A program made the translations under genes and the position numbers. The notes under the pieces were generated by a model that was given only the letters and a program-made list of their open reading frames with translations, was not told where the DNA came from and did not search any database. This document shows, one piece after another, positions 1 through 11,710 of a stretch of 64,000 nt of DNA. The stretch is from Jaapia argillacea MUCL 33604 (Eukaryota; Basidiomycota; Agaricomycetes; Jaapiales; Jaapiaceae). The DNA is taken from positions 54,189 to 118,188 of the forward strand of contig KL197732.1 in the NCBI GenBank assembly GCA_000697665.1, given 5' to 3'. How positions within the stretch are numbered: position 1 is the stretch's first letter; every line of letters begins with the position of its first letter.

Positions 1-435
1 ACTATGGGAAGCGACCCCACGCCCTTTCGATATCTTTGGTGGTCATGGTTTTCCTCAATCGCCATTCTCTCTCAGGACGTTTGGAAGGTCGATCAACGGA
101 AGATTTGATAGATCTCTTGATGAGGAAGTGGAGGGACGGGATGGATTTGCATAGGACTTTTTCAATTGAGCATTTGCCCTCGAAAACAGGGCGCTGCTCG
201 ATGATGGCGAGCTTGATTGAGGTGCAGAAACAGTTTTGAGGACAACATGGTCGAATTCGATGACAACAGTGGGATTTGTCTGGTTTGTAGGTGCCAGGCG
301 TTCGCGGCGTTTGACCCACGCCCGATCAACCGCTTATTGTGAACACTTGTTCTCGTTGTTCTGTCTTTTGGCCACATCTATTGTTCAAGTTTTTGAGTGG
401 CGGCTTCATATTGTAACTCACTCTGGCACCAATCA

Positions 436-1848
436 ATGACCCCCAAAATGACCCGCTCTTTCTGCACCATGTTCTGGTCCTCTTGCTTCGCGTTCAGCCT
501 GATAGCGGCTTTCTGGTCTTTGTTTCCTCTACCAAGCTTCCTCGGAAGAGTCTTTGGGCGTGATAGCGTCTCGAGTGCGGCCATACAGGGCGGTTGTGTC
601 ACGGGCACGACGGGCTTGCCCTGTAACTTCGAGGCCAGCGTCGCACGATTTGTGGCTGAGCAAATATCTCACTGCTCCAATATCCTCTCACTCACGCAAG
701 AGTGGGGCGTTCCTACTATAGCTGTCTTCTTCCCACATCAGTGTGTACTCATTGAATCGTCCATTACTTAGGTTTTTCACGTTTTGTTAGAGCTAACTTT
801 CAGGATCTTGTCCGGGATCTCATGCTTTACAACAGTCCAGAGAGTGGCCTTTGCCCAAAAGCAGTACATTCTATGGGATTTGAAGCATTCATGATGACTC
901 AAACCTTGTATGTCCGTCAATTGCACATGGTAGCCGACCTGAGCAAGCCCTCAATAGCACTGGGAGCGGTAAGTGATCCTTCTTTTGAAATCTCCAGTTT
1001 TTTTGCTGGAAACTGATTATTTTACAATCCAGTTAAAATCCGCCGTCTCTCAGCTCAAGACTGTCCAAGAGTTCCGCCAATTGCTCGATCGAGACCCAGA
1101 TCACCGCGTCCCTTATCGTATTCGCTCCAACGCCGTCAAACGAATGAAACAGATCTTGTCCTCAGTGACCCAAGACCTCACTAACGATTTGAGAAATCAA
1201 TTCTTGAATCACATCCACCACCTCGGGACCGTCTTTGAAACCGCAGACTGCATAGCAAATCAAGCAGAGAGCCTTCTCTCTATCATGGATCAGGACATCA
1301 TATCAGTGGACCTGCTCCTCAAAACACGTCCGTGGCAAGATAGGTGGGCCATTTGCTGGCTGTACATCGGCCAAGTTTGTCGGGAGAGAAGACAGAGTAG
1401 GAAATATCAAGAAGCTCTGGTCACCAAAGGCCAACTCCTCAAGTACTATGCGGAGCACCTCTCTACCATAACTGAAAGCATCTTTTCTGCTAAAGCCTAC
1501 ACGGAATGGTATACCCAGTATATGGTCCGTGATGAATTACATTGCTAACGATCACGACGCTGACCGACCATGTGGACCTAGCAGCCTTCTTACGCAGAAA
1601 CACATCATCGAATACCGCGAAGCACGCCACTGGGCAGCGCTGACGAAGAAATCGCCGCTCTTGAGGGAGAATTGGAACTCTACATCTTCCGAGCTCAGGA
1701 GGCCTTCAAGTACGTGGATCTAAGCCCAATGGAGGAGCCGGATGATTGGTACAAGAAGGCACTCCCTCCTGGTCGGCGTCGTCCGTCGTCGACCGGCTTG
1801 CCTTTTACGCCATTCCAGGGAAACTACTCTGACCCTCTTGCTTCGTGA
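436..1848 (+). CDS. Unknown membrane-anchored protein, array copy 1 (412 aa, 4 exons)
   Basis: I do not recognise this family. Exons 436-740, 791-968, 1033-1524 and 1585-1848 join in frame (1239 nt) with GT-AG introns of 50, 64 and 60 nt. The same three introns sit at the same places in the two neighbouring copies, so the model is well supported. The start at 436 opens MTPKMTRSF; a second in-frame ATG is at 448. Residues about 10-35 are strongly hydrophobic (WSSCFAFSLIAAFWSLF), consistent with a signal anchor. A Gly/Cys motif (GGCVTGTTGLPCNF) follows, then a long, probably helical region with a conserved RPWQDRWAICWLY block. The tail is Glu-rich, then Arg/Pro-rich. It may be a single-pass type II membrane protein, but topology and function are inference. 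Confidence 0.82.
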
Positions 1849-2512
1849 TTCGTGTGAGTACCCTCATAGTTTATTATACGATATGCTAAGACATCGCGAC
1901 AGATACATAACTCCCGATATCGCACTGCGGTTGTTTCACCATATACGATCCAGAACTGCTTCGTAGCTGAGAGGCATGTTACTCCATACGCCCCGTATCG
2001 CAGTGGGCCCGAAGGACGGAAACCAGGCTCTCCAAGAAGCTAGTCCATTGGAGTATGATCCACGTTGACTATGGGAAGTGACTGCATGTCCTTCGATACC
2101 TTTGGTCGTGGTTTTCTGAAATCACGGTTCTCTCTCGGAGTCGGGACGTCTGGAAGTTCGATTAACGGAGGGATTGATATATGTCTTGATGAGGAAGTGG
2201 AGGGACAGGATGAATCTGCACTGTACTTTTTCAATCGACCCCGAATATCAGGGCGCTGCTCGATGATGGCTGAGTTGATGGAGGTGCAAAAATGGTCTCG
2301 AGTACGATATGGACGAATTTGATGATTTGTTGTGTTTGTGGGCGTCAGCCTTGGGCGTTTCGCGGCGTCTGGCCCACGCCCGTCAAGCGATTATTATGAA
2401 CGCTTGTTCCTGTTGTCTTTGCATCGCGTTTGTTCTGTCTTTCGGTCAGATCAATTGTTCGAGTGCTTGAGTGGCGGTTTATTCATGTCTAATTCACTCA
2501 CCGACCCCCAAC

Positions 2513-3910
2513 ATGACTCGCTCTTTCTACGACATTTTCTGGTCCTCTTGCTTGGCGTTCACCCTGTTAGCAGCTTTCTGGGCCCTTTTTCCTCCGCCAA
2601 GCTTCCCTAGAACCATCAGTAACGATGATGTCTCGAGTTCGGGGGTCCAGGGCGGTTGTGTCGCGGGCACAACGGGCTTACCCTGCAACTTCGAGGCTAG
2701 CGTTGCGAGATTTGTGTTCGAGCAAATATCCCACTGCTCCAATATACTCTCCCTCTCGCAGGAGTGGGGTGTTCCTGCTATAGCTGTCTTCTTCCCACAT
2801 CAGTGAGTACTCATTGAACCTTCCAGTGCTCAAATTGTTCATACGCGTGTTAGACCCGGCTTTCAAGATCTTCTCCGGGATCTCATCATTCACAACATTC
2901 CAGAGAGCGGGCTTCGCCCAGAACCAGTAAAATTGATGGGACGTGAAGCATACAATATGATGCGAAGCTTGTATCGCCTACAATCAGAAATGATATCAGA
3001 CCTAAGTGAACCTACGGGAGCGCTGGGTGCGGTGAGTGATCCTTCTTTTGAAATGTCGATTTTTCGCTGGCAGCTGATTATTTTACGATCCAGTTAAAAG
3101 CCGCTGTTTCTCAGCTCAAGACTGTCCAAGAGTTTCGCCAGTTGCTTGATCGGGACGCAGATCATCATGTCCCTTATCGTATCCGGTTCAACGCTATTCA
3201 ACAGATGAAAAAAATCTTGTCCTCATTGGCCCAAGATCTCACTGCGGATCTAAGGGACCGATTCCTGGATCACATCCCCCAACTTGGGACAACCTTCGAA
3301 CCTGCAGATCGCGCAGCAAATCAAGCAGAGAGCCTTGTCTCCATCATGGATCGGGACATTATATTAGTTGACCAGCTCCTCAAAACGCGTCCGTGGCAAG
3401 ATAGGTGGGCCATATGTTGGCTGTACGACGGCCAAGCGTGTCAAGAAGGAAGCCAGATCAGGAAATATCAAGATGCTCTAAACACGAGAGGCCAACTCCT
3501 TAAGTATTATGCGGAGCACCTCCCCAACATTCGTGAAAGTATCTTCTCCGCCAAAACCTATGAAGAGTGGTACACGCGGCATATGGTTCGTGGCTATCTA
3601 CTTTACTCGAGATGAATAGGCTGACTGACCATGTATTACTTGACAGCCTTCTTACGCAGAAAGACATCATCGAATGCCGCGAAGCACGCCATTGGGCAGC
3701 GCTGACGAAGAACTCGCCGCTCTTGAGGGGGAATTAGAGCTCTACATCTTCCGAGCTCAGGAGGCTTTCAAGTACGTGGATCTCAGCCCAATAGACGAGC
3801 CGGATGATTGGTACAAGAAGGCACTTCTTCCTGGTCGGCGCCGTCCACTGTCAACCGGCTTGCCGTTTGAGCCATTCCAGGGAAACCAATCTGACCCTCT
3901 TGCTTCGTGA
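2513..3910 (+). CDS. Unknown membrane-anchored protein, array copy 2 (407 aa, 4 exons)
   Basis: Second array copy. Exons 2513-2802, 2854-3031, 3094-3585 and 3647-3910 give 1224 nt in one frame. Exons 2, 3 and 4 are 178, 492 and 264 nt, identical in length to copies 1 and 3. The start is at 2513 (MTRSFYDIFWSSC) because the more upstream ATG of copies 1 and 3 is missing here. The first intron has a consensus GTGAGT donor, and reading through it would hit a TGA at once, which supports splicing. The N-terminal hydrophobic anchor, the GGCVAGTTGLPCNF motif and the RPWQDRWAICWLY block are retained. Function unknown. Confidence 0.82.
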
Positions 3911-4610
3911 CTCCCGTGAGTACCATCCTGCTTTTACCGGGTGTTACACTAAGATATAGATATAGACTACTATCTCGCGATACAGCACCCCCGTAGTTTC
4001 GCCGTATAGGTATCCTTCGGAACGTCTTCGAAGCTGCGACACTTATCGCTAGTACGTTCGGATTAACATCGTAGTTGGCGTGAAGGACGGAGCCCAGTCT
4101 CTCCAAGAAGCTGGTCTGGAGTATGATCCATGTTGCCAGTGACTACTATGGGAAGTGACTACGTGCCCTTTCGATATCTTTGGCGGTCATGGTTTTCCCC
4201 AATCACCGTCCTCTCTCAGGACGTTTGGAAGGTCGATCAACGGAAGGTTTGACATATCTCTTGATGAGGATGATGTGGAGGACTCAACGGGGTGACTCTG
4301 CGTAGTACCTTTCAATTGAGCATTGTGACCTCGAAAATCTGGCCGCTTCTCGATGGTTGAGCTTTATTGTGGTGTAAAAAAAACGGGATTGAGAATGATA
4401 TGGACGAACTCGATAACAACAGGGTTTGTGTCAATGGGCGTCAGTCGACGCGTCTGACCCACGCCCGTCAACCTCCGTCAACTGCTTATTGTGAACACTT
4501 GTCCACCCTGTTCCCGAGCCCTTTGTATCTGCAACTCGTTGTTTTGTCCTTCGGTCAGACCAACTGTTCTTGAGTGGCGGCTTGTTCATATATAACTCAC
4601 TCACCTCCCC

Positions 4611-6014
4611 ATGACCCCCAACATAAACCGCTTTTTCATTTTCTGGTCCTCTTGCCTAGCACTCTGCCTGATAGCGACTTTCTGGGCGTTGTTTCCTCCA
4701 CCAAGCTTCCTCGGAATAATCAGTAGTGAAAGTGTCTCCAGTTTGGCCACCGAGGGCGGTTGTATCACGGGCACAACGGGCTTGCCCTGTAACTTCGAGG
4801 CCAGCGTCGCACGATTTGTGACTGAGCAAATATCTCACTGCTCCAATATCCTCTCGCTCACGCAAGAGTGGGGCGTTCCTGCTATAGCTGTCTTCTTCCC
4901 ACATCAGTATGTACTACTCGTTGAGTCGTACATTGCTTAGAGTGTTCATCATGTGTTAGACGCAACTTTCAGAAACTGCTCTTGGCTCTCATGGTTGACA
5001 GCATTCCAGATAGTGCGCTTCGCCGAGAACCAGTAGACGCTATGGGACGCGAATCATACAAGATGATGCGAACCCTGTATGGCCGTCAATTAGATGTAAT
5101 AACCGACCTGAGCCAGCCTTCAAGAGCACTGGGTACGGTGAGTGATCCTGCTTTTGAGATCTCCATTTTTTCGCTGACACCTGATTGTTTACAATCCAGT
5201 TAAAAAAAGCTGTATCTCAGCTCAAAACTGTCCAAGAGTTTCGCCAATTGCTCGATCGGGACCCAGATCACCGTGTCCCGTATCGTATTCGCTCCAACGC
5301 CATCAACCGAATGAAACAGATCTTGTCCTCAGTGACTCAAGATCTCACCAGCGATTTGATTGGTCGATTCTTGGATCACGCCCCGCACCTCGGGACAATC
5401 TTTGAACCCGCAGATCGCACAGCAAATCAAGCAGAGAGCCTTCTGTCGATCATGGCTCAGGACGTTATACTAGTTGACCAGCTCCTCGAAACGCGTCCGT
5501 GGCAAGACAGGTGGGCCATCTGTTGGCTGTACGACGGCCATGCGTGTCGAGAAGGAAGACAGCTCAGGAAATATCAAGAAGCTCTGAACACCCAAGGCCA
5601 ACTCCTCAAGTACTACGCACAGCATCTCCCTACCATAAGTGAAAGTATTTTCTCCGCCAAAGCCTACATGGAATGGTACACTCAGTATATGGTCCGTGAC
5701 CAACCACCTGCGAACGATCGTCATGCTGATAGACCATGTGTATCTCATAGCCTTCCCATGCAGAAACGCATCATCGAACGCCGCGAAGCACACCACTGGG
5801 TACCGCTGACGAGGAACTCGCCGCTCTCGAGGGAGAATTGGAACTCTACATCTTCCGAGCTCAGGAGGCTTTCAAGTATGTGGATCTCAGTCCAATAGAC
5901 GAGCCGGATGATTGGTATAAGAAGGCACTTCTTCCTGGTCGGCGCCGTCCATTTTCAACCGGCTTGCCGTTTGAACCATTCCAGGGAAACCACTCTGACC
6001 GTCTTGCTCCATGA
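4611..6014 (+). CDS. Unknown membrane-anchored protein, array copy 3 (409 aa, 4 exons)
   Basis: Third array copy. Exons 4611-4906, 4960-5137, 5200-5691 and 5751-6014 give 1230 nt. Exon lengths 178/492/264 again match the other copies and all splice phases agree. The protein starts MTPNINRFFIFWSSC, keeps the hydrophobic anchor, the GGCITGTTGLPCNF motif, the RPWQDRWAICWLY block and the Glu-rich C-terminal segment (EELAALEGELELYIF). No stop or frameshift interrupts any copy although the introns have diverged, which argues that the family is under selection. No catalytic motif is recognisable. Confidence 0.82.
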
Positions 6015-6239
6015 TTCCTGTGAATACCCTCCTACTTTACTGTACGATATGCAACGACATCGTGACAGATACATATCTCCTGATATAGCACTGCGGTAGT
6101 TCCACCATATACGATCCTCCAGAACCGCTTCGTAGCTGCGAGGCCTGTTACTACATACGCCCCGATCAGTATCACAGTTGGCCCGAAGGACGGAAACCAA
6201 GCTCTTCAACAAGCTGTTCTATTGGAGTATGATCCACGT

Positions 6240-6570
6240 TGACTATGGGAAGTGACCGCATGTCCTTCGATATCTTGGGGGGTTATGGTTTCCTGAAATC
6301 ATCGTTCTCTCTCTCTCTCGCTCGATCAACGGAAGGTTTGATATATCTCTCGACGAGGAAGTGGAGGGACGGGATGAATCTGCATCGTAATTCTTCCATC
6401 GAGCATTTTGACCTCGAAAATCAGGGCACTGCTCGATGATGGCTGAGCTTGTTTGAGGTGCAAACACGGTTTTGAGTACGATATGGACGAACTCGATGAT
6501 AACAGGGCCGTCCTTGGAGGCAGGATTTGTCGGGTTTGTGAGCGTCAGGCGGCGTCTGACCCACGCCCGT
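6240..6570 (+). repeat. Truncated fourth array unit (upstream module only)
   Basis: The upstream module starts again at about 6241 (gactatgggaagtgaccgca) and runs to about the gtctgacccacgcccgtca motif near 6570. After that, similarity to the array stops and no gene copy follows. It contains a short TC microsatellite (ctctctctctctcgctcg near 6309). This marks the right edge of the array. Confidence 0.75.
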
Positions 6571-7750
6571 CACTGAGGATGCCCTCGAGCGCATGGTGTA
6601 ATTACTTTCCGTGCGTGAGCTTTGAAGGTGTTAATGAGGGGAGCAGAGGTCGGATGAAGGCATCTCTGAGATAAGGATAGGACTTCGGGAAAAGTATGAT
6701 TTGGTTGAATGAGATCGGCTTCATGACATTCCATTACGAGGTACACCACAAAATCCTACCAGAGTTGTGAAAACAACCGCGACCCGATACAGAATAAGTA
6801 TAAAGACAACACACCGAGAAGAAACCCAATGTCTAGAAGACGACTGGTGTATGAACGAGACGAACCAGTCCATCGACAGGCTCCGACTCGGACTCCGTAA
6901 CTTGTGAATGCACTGGCACCCAGGACGCTCCGCGCAAAAGACGCTGTCGACCTTGACTTCCTCAGCGAAAGGAGCATGACCATAATTCACCGGTGGTAGA
7001 TGGAAGAGTATGGGCAAAAAGCGAAAGCGACAATATACATAGTGCCCAGTACTAATAGTCACTTGGGAAGTTCAACTTGTTCAAGTCGGAGGCGACGGTG
7101 GCAGGAACAGAAATTCAGGTTTGGCCAAGTACGCATCAGAGACGACGACCGTCTGCAGTCACAGCTAAATTCAGAACGATAGACCGTTCGGATTTCTTTC
7201 ACTCTCAGAAGCCTCTCGGTTCAGTCACCGTTTGTGGCAAGTCGAACGCGCAGTGCCTTGACTCCACCCAGCGCCACAATTCGTGTTAGAATCCCGGAAA
7301 TCAATATAATTCCCCCCCTTTTCAACGGACGTGCCTGAGTCGAGTAAATTCGCTGTGGTCTATCGTTGTGAATTTAGCTGCAACGGAGAACACTAGCTCT
7401 ATTCTTGGCGTCAGCGAAGGAAGCAAGATTTATCAACTTTCCAGAGGCGTGGTGGCAGGAACTGAACAAGGGGCGTCGTGAGACAATTTCTCGAACTTAT
7501 GTACCCGTTCTGCCCGACGAGGGGGAAAGAAATTTCGAGATCCGAGGCTATACGCTAAATACCCTCATTGACATCAGGCAAGTACGACAATAAATCATTC
7601 TCCAACTCCAACAAGCCGAACGAGTTCACCAACGAGAAAGATAACTATTTATCAACACCAACCCCATCCTCCATCCTCAAAATTCATGGCGAACCAACAG
7701 CCCATTAAATCCAATCCCACATCCACATCCACCACCGCAAGACCTAACCA
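6571..7750. other. No supported gene
   Basis: Only short overlapping frames occur. The longest reading starting near 7405 (MASAKEARFINF) is 62 residues with no recognisable motif. I see no RNA gene or transposon end here. Confidence 0.5.
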
Positions 7751-10202
7751 TCATCTCTCCCTCAACGACATAACCAAAGGACCCTCCAACGGAATCGCCT
7801 TCCCATCCGGAGTCCAACTCCTCCAAGTCCCAACGAACGTCTGTCCAGCATGCACATACCCCCTAAATATAATCCTACCACCTTCAAGATCAGGTAAACC
7901 CGTCGCAGGACTAATCTATTATATGAGAAGGGTAGGTCAGTGGTGGAGGGTGGTAAGAGAGGGGAAGGGACGTACGGGAATTCGAACGATAGCGATGAGG
8001 CCGTCATATGGACGGACGCGGCCATAATATTGGAAGGCGTCCCAAGCTTCACCGTGTCGAGTATCGGTCTATACAAGAAAGAAGGTCAGCAACGAGGACT
8101 AGAGACGACGAAAACAAGACACTAACCTTGCCAGTGAAGACGATATCACCAACCCCATCACATAGTCTCCCATCATCCTCATCCTCACTCTCCACTTCAC
8201 TCTCAACCGAAACCTCACTCCCATAACTCCCACTTTCACTCTCCTCGTCCTCAGGCTCGGGAGACCCGATCCCATCCTCGTCCTCACACCCCATCTCAAC
8301 TTCATCACAACCCATCTCATCCTCAGGATCCTCCAAAGTCATCTCCTCGAAATCCTCTTCGAGATGTCGACGACTCTTCTCGTCTTTCAACCGACACTCC
8401 ATCTCTCGTTGCCTAATCCTTCTCAACATCCCCCTCTCCACCCGCTCCGCCCTTCGAATACAAACAACACACCTATCCGCCGAATGCGAACTCTTCTTCC
8501 CAGGTACGTATGTTTCATAAATATGTTTCGCTCCCTTCATACTGTACATCGTCAAACGTCCCTATCACACACATCAGCACCATAACCACAAAAGAGACGA
8601 AGTCGAAAGACGTACCTTGTTGCCTTCTTGGAGGGACCTCCAAGTAGGGAACCAAGCGTTGTTGATACCATGCTCGTCGGCGTTGGCGAAGGGATACGGA
8701 GTATTGGGCGAGATGCAATGATGTTCTTGGATACGCATATATACTGGCCTTCCGTTGACGAAAGGATCAGTTTGGGTGAATGCGGGTGGCATGTTGGCCG
8801 TCCGGACGAGGTCCATATAGATCGGTTCCGACGGGACCTAGGATATATGCGAGAAACCAATGATCAATAAAACTCGACAAAACGACGAAATGGGAGGGAA
8901 AGAAACATACGAGCATCCTACCATGCCACAACCCCGACAACATCCCGATCTCGTAAACTTGTCCTTTCCCCTCTGGTTGCCTCCACAATCCCCACTTCAT
9001 CATGCACCACCTCTCCCACTCCTGATCCCACCTCGCACTCGGTGGCTTCCTCTCCACCCTCGTATGACCTTCTTCACCCTCAGCACCCTCCCACCAATTC
9101 CACCTCGGAGTCTCCTCCAACTTCGCCTGCGGAAACGCATTAAACTCGTGTATATCATCTTTCGTCGGGCCCGTAGGGTACTCCAACGACCTCGAAGGTG
9201 GCAATATGTCAGGGATACGGATTGGTACGACTTCGCGGCGAGCGAAGTAGATTAGTTTGGCTGCAGTGGAGGTGAGAGGCGTTGTGAGACGGAGATGGTG
9301 GCCAAAATGGGGGATTTCTTTGTGGATTTTGGTTGGGGAGCGGTAGATTGGCCAGGGGCCGTGTGCGGTTCGAGATGAGTGGGGTTGGGTGGGGGAGAGG
9401 TCCGAGTGGACGAGGGGGAGTTCGTAGTGGATGTCGGGAGCGTAGAAGGTCGGGTACTGTAGATTATGTTAGTGAGGAGGCGAGACGAGAAGGAAAGGAA
9501 AACGTACACGGAACGCAAGATGGACGAAGGGGGTGACGAGACCAATCATCTGCCACCTATCCTGAGGTATCTCCTTGGCGAGTTTCTCTGCGCGACCAGG
9601 TGAGTATCGATAAACCGACGAGAACGAAATCAACTACCTTTCGTAGTGAAGAACCAGTGAAGCCACAACGCAAGGGAATTAATAGCGTTATCCGCAGGCC
9701 ACCCACGAAACCTTCCCCGATCCTCCCATAGCCTCGCTCTAATAAACCTATCCACAAACAAATCCACACCGACAGCTTCGAGCTGAATCTGATTCCTCCC
9801 ATCATTCTCCACCATCATCAATACGGCTTCCCAAAACCTCTCCTCCAAAGCCGGCGCGTGCAGAGTAGCGTGTTTGAAAAAGTGCAGCGTGTCGCAGTTC
9901 TTGCGCAACTGTTCGGCGAAGTGGACGGGGAGGATCTCGCTTTCGCGTGACCTGCGTTTGAAAGCGCTGCTATCGAAGCAGGCTTTGAAAACGCGACCGT
10001 AGAGGACTTGAGAATTGGGGTTGTCGAAAGCCAAGGTAAAATAGATTTGTTTGCATGTAGCGAGCAGAGCAGGAATGATTTTTGGAGGGCCGATCGGATC
10101 TAGCAGGACGGCTTCGACAGTGATGTTTTCGAGGATTTCTCGAGGCAGGTTACAGAGCGGGGACGACTGATGAGCCATCGAGGCGGAGATGAGGCTGGTC
10201 AT
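7751..10202 (-). CDS. F-box-type protein, 701 aa, 7 exons
   Basis: Exons on the minus strand are 10202-9638, 9587-9508, 9456-8911, 8837-8616, 8561-8127, 8068-7976 and 7915-7751. They sum to 2106 nt with all phases consistent and end in TGA. The N-terminus has an F-box-like segment (about residues 15-60, LCNLPREILENI then LLATCKQI). The middle holds a long conserved region (GPWPIYRSPTKIH, FPTWRSLQEGNKGRLTMYSMK, then CVVCIRR). An acidic low-complexity stretch lies at about 530-600. The C-terminus has DTRHGEAWDAFQYYGRVRPYDGLIAIVR and FRGYVHAGQTFVGTWR-type blocks that I recognise from a large Agaricomycete F-box family. The expected role is substrate selection for an SCF ubiquitin ligase; the substrate is unknown. 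The start at 10202 could instead be the ATG at 10178. Confidence 0.88.
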
Positions 10203-10278
10203 CGTCAGAGACAACGACGGGGATACGAACGTTGACGGCGAGTAGAGGAGGAAAAGGAAACGGCGAGGTGCAGGCAGG

Positions 10279-10286
10279 TATATAAA
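10279..10286 (-). promoter_or_regulatory. Possible TATA element of the F-box gene
   Basis: The minus strand reads TTTATATA about 77 nt upstream of the chosen ATG. The position suits a fungal core promoter, but no other evidence supports it. Confidence 0.3.
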
Positions 10287-10580
10287 GGGAAGCGGCGAGG
10301 AGCATGTCGGCACGCGTTTGGTGGCAAGATCTCCGGGATCGCGTAGGTTATTAGCAGAACAGTCACTAGTCTCTTTCTGCTCAAAGTCCCCGTTGATGAA
10401 TCCAAAATTGAACAGCTCACGCTTCGGCGGCGTTACCGGTCCACAAGCCTCATTATTTCCCATTTTTCCATTGTCCACACGTAACGCTTGCACAATGCTG
10501 GCGTAAACGTCCTGTAACGTCGGCGCCGCCTCGACGTCCTCCTTGTCTTCTTCTCGCTTTCGCCACCCTGCAAACCGCCA

Positions 10581-11710
10581 TTGTCGACCTGCATCATGTC
10601 CGCGGCAACCCCAGCATCGTCTTCTAGTCTAGGGGCCTGTCAGCAAAACACCGAGAAACCAGCTCAGCCCAAGTCTCTGCTTCCACGGCCGCCGGCTTTC
10701 TCTGGTTTTCCAGAGGACCAAGGACCGATAAAGTACGTATGTCACAAAGTCCGTGCCACTCACCCGTCCTCGTTTATCCACATGCAGCCGATACGGTGAC
10801 CATCTCAACATCCAATTCGGAACCAATCTATCAGTCTAATGACGACGCTCCTCGCCACGAGCACCATACTCAACTCCGCCGCATTTCAAAATCCCGTGTT
10901 GCCAACGAGCGTTTAGGTATTCTTTCGATGGCTTTTGCCTTTCTGTATGCCAATGAGATGAAGCGGACTTTCGTGGTTTGAACGTTGTCCAGCCTTCCCT
11001 GCATCTCGCGACCCACTGGACCTCGGCTTTTACCCAAAGAACCAGAAGGAAGCACTCTCGGTCGGGAAATGCCTCTACTCGTGCCTCTCGTCGACACACT
11101 CGCTTGGACTCTCCACTGGCATCCTCCGAATCTCCTGGCTCGTCTTGTGGTATCGACCTGATCCCATTCGCGATTCCCAAATACCAAGCTTTTTACGCCT
11201 CTCGCTGAGTTGGAACTTCAATCCTGCTGTCTCTTGGTCTCTCAGCGCTCCTCTACCCTGACCTCTACCATGCCATCATCTCGCTCTTCGGGCCACTCAA
11301 GTTCTCTCATTATCTCTCATTATACGGATCTACGTTCCGTCTTATGTTCGCGGGTAGGCATCCGAGACATCACTCTTCCCAAGAACCCGCTCCTAAACGC
11401 ACATACACCGAATGTCCGTTCCTCCGTCGAACCTAATTCCACATCAGGGAAGCCGTCACTCATTGTCCCAGCGTACCTACAATCCATCAAGCAGCGAAAA
11501 CACCTCAAAGGCTCAAGACTTCACCGTTACCAACCCCCATCACCTTCGTCCCAATCCATCAGGACCCTTGAACCGTTACCCAAGTATCAACGTCGTCAAA
11601 AGACACCGATTGGGTACATCTTTACCATACATGTCTCTCCGTCGTTCTGGACCACGTCTCTCTCCCATAATTCCGCAATCACCCATAAACTATACTTCTC
11701 CTATGTATAG
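10581..11710 (+). pseudogene. Possible decayed gene, divergent from the F-box gene
   Basis: A plausible first exon begins at 10596 (MSAATPASSSSLGACQQ, or 10581) and ends at a GTACGT donor near 10735. Downstream pieces look protein-like in different frames: RYGDHLNIQFGTNLS near 10790, a hydrophobic stretch near 11070-11140 (PLLVPLVDTLAWTLHW), and LYPDLYHAIISLFGPLKF near 11250. They cannot be joined without stops or shifts that I could resolve. I read this as a relic, perhaps of a membrane protein. The family is not recognised. Confidence 0.3.

Larger units (their letters stand above)
1..6570 (+). repeat. Tandem array of ~2.1 kb gene-bearing units
   Basis: Four direct copies of an upstream module recur, each opening with a variant of actatgggaagtgac followed by a ctttcgatatcttt-like stretch, at about 1, 2068, 4144 and 6241. 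The period is therefore about 2.07-2.10 kb. The first three modules are each followed by one intact four-exon gene; the fourth is not. Introns and flanks diverge clearly while exon lengths are nearly constant, which suggests old unequal-crossover duplication with coding constraint. The array probably continues to the left, because base 1 already lies inside a module. Confidence 0.9.

Noticed and set aside
9557-10493. Start of the F-box protein at the most upstream in-frame codon (10493)
   Set aside because: The extension lacks F-box-family similarity and contains the TATA-like element; the ATG at 10202 gives the usual N-terminus.
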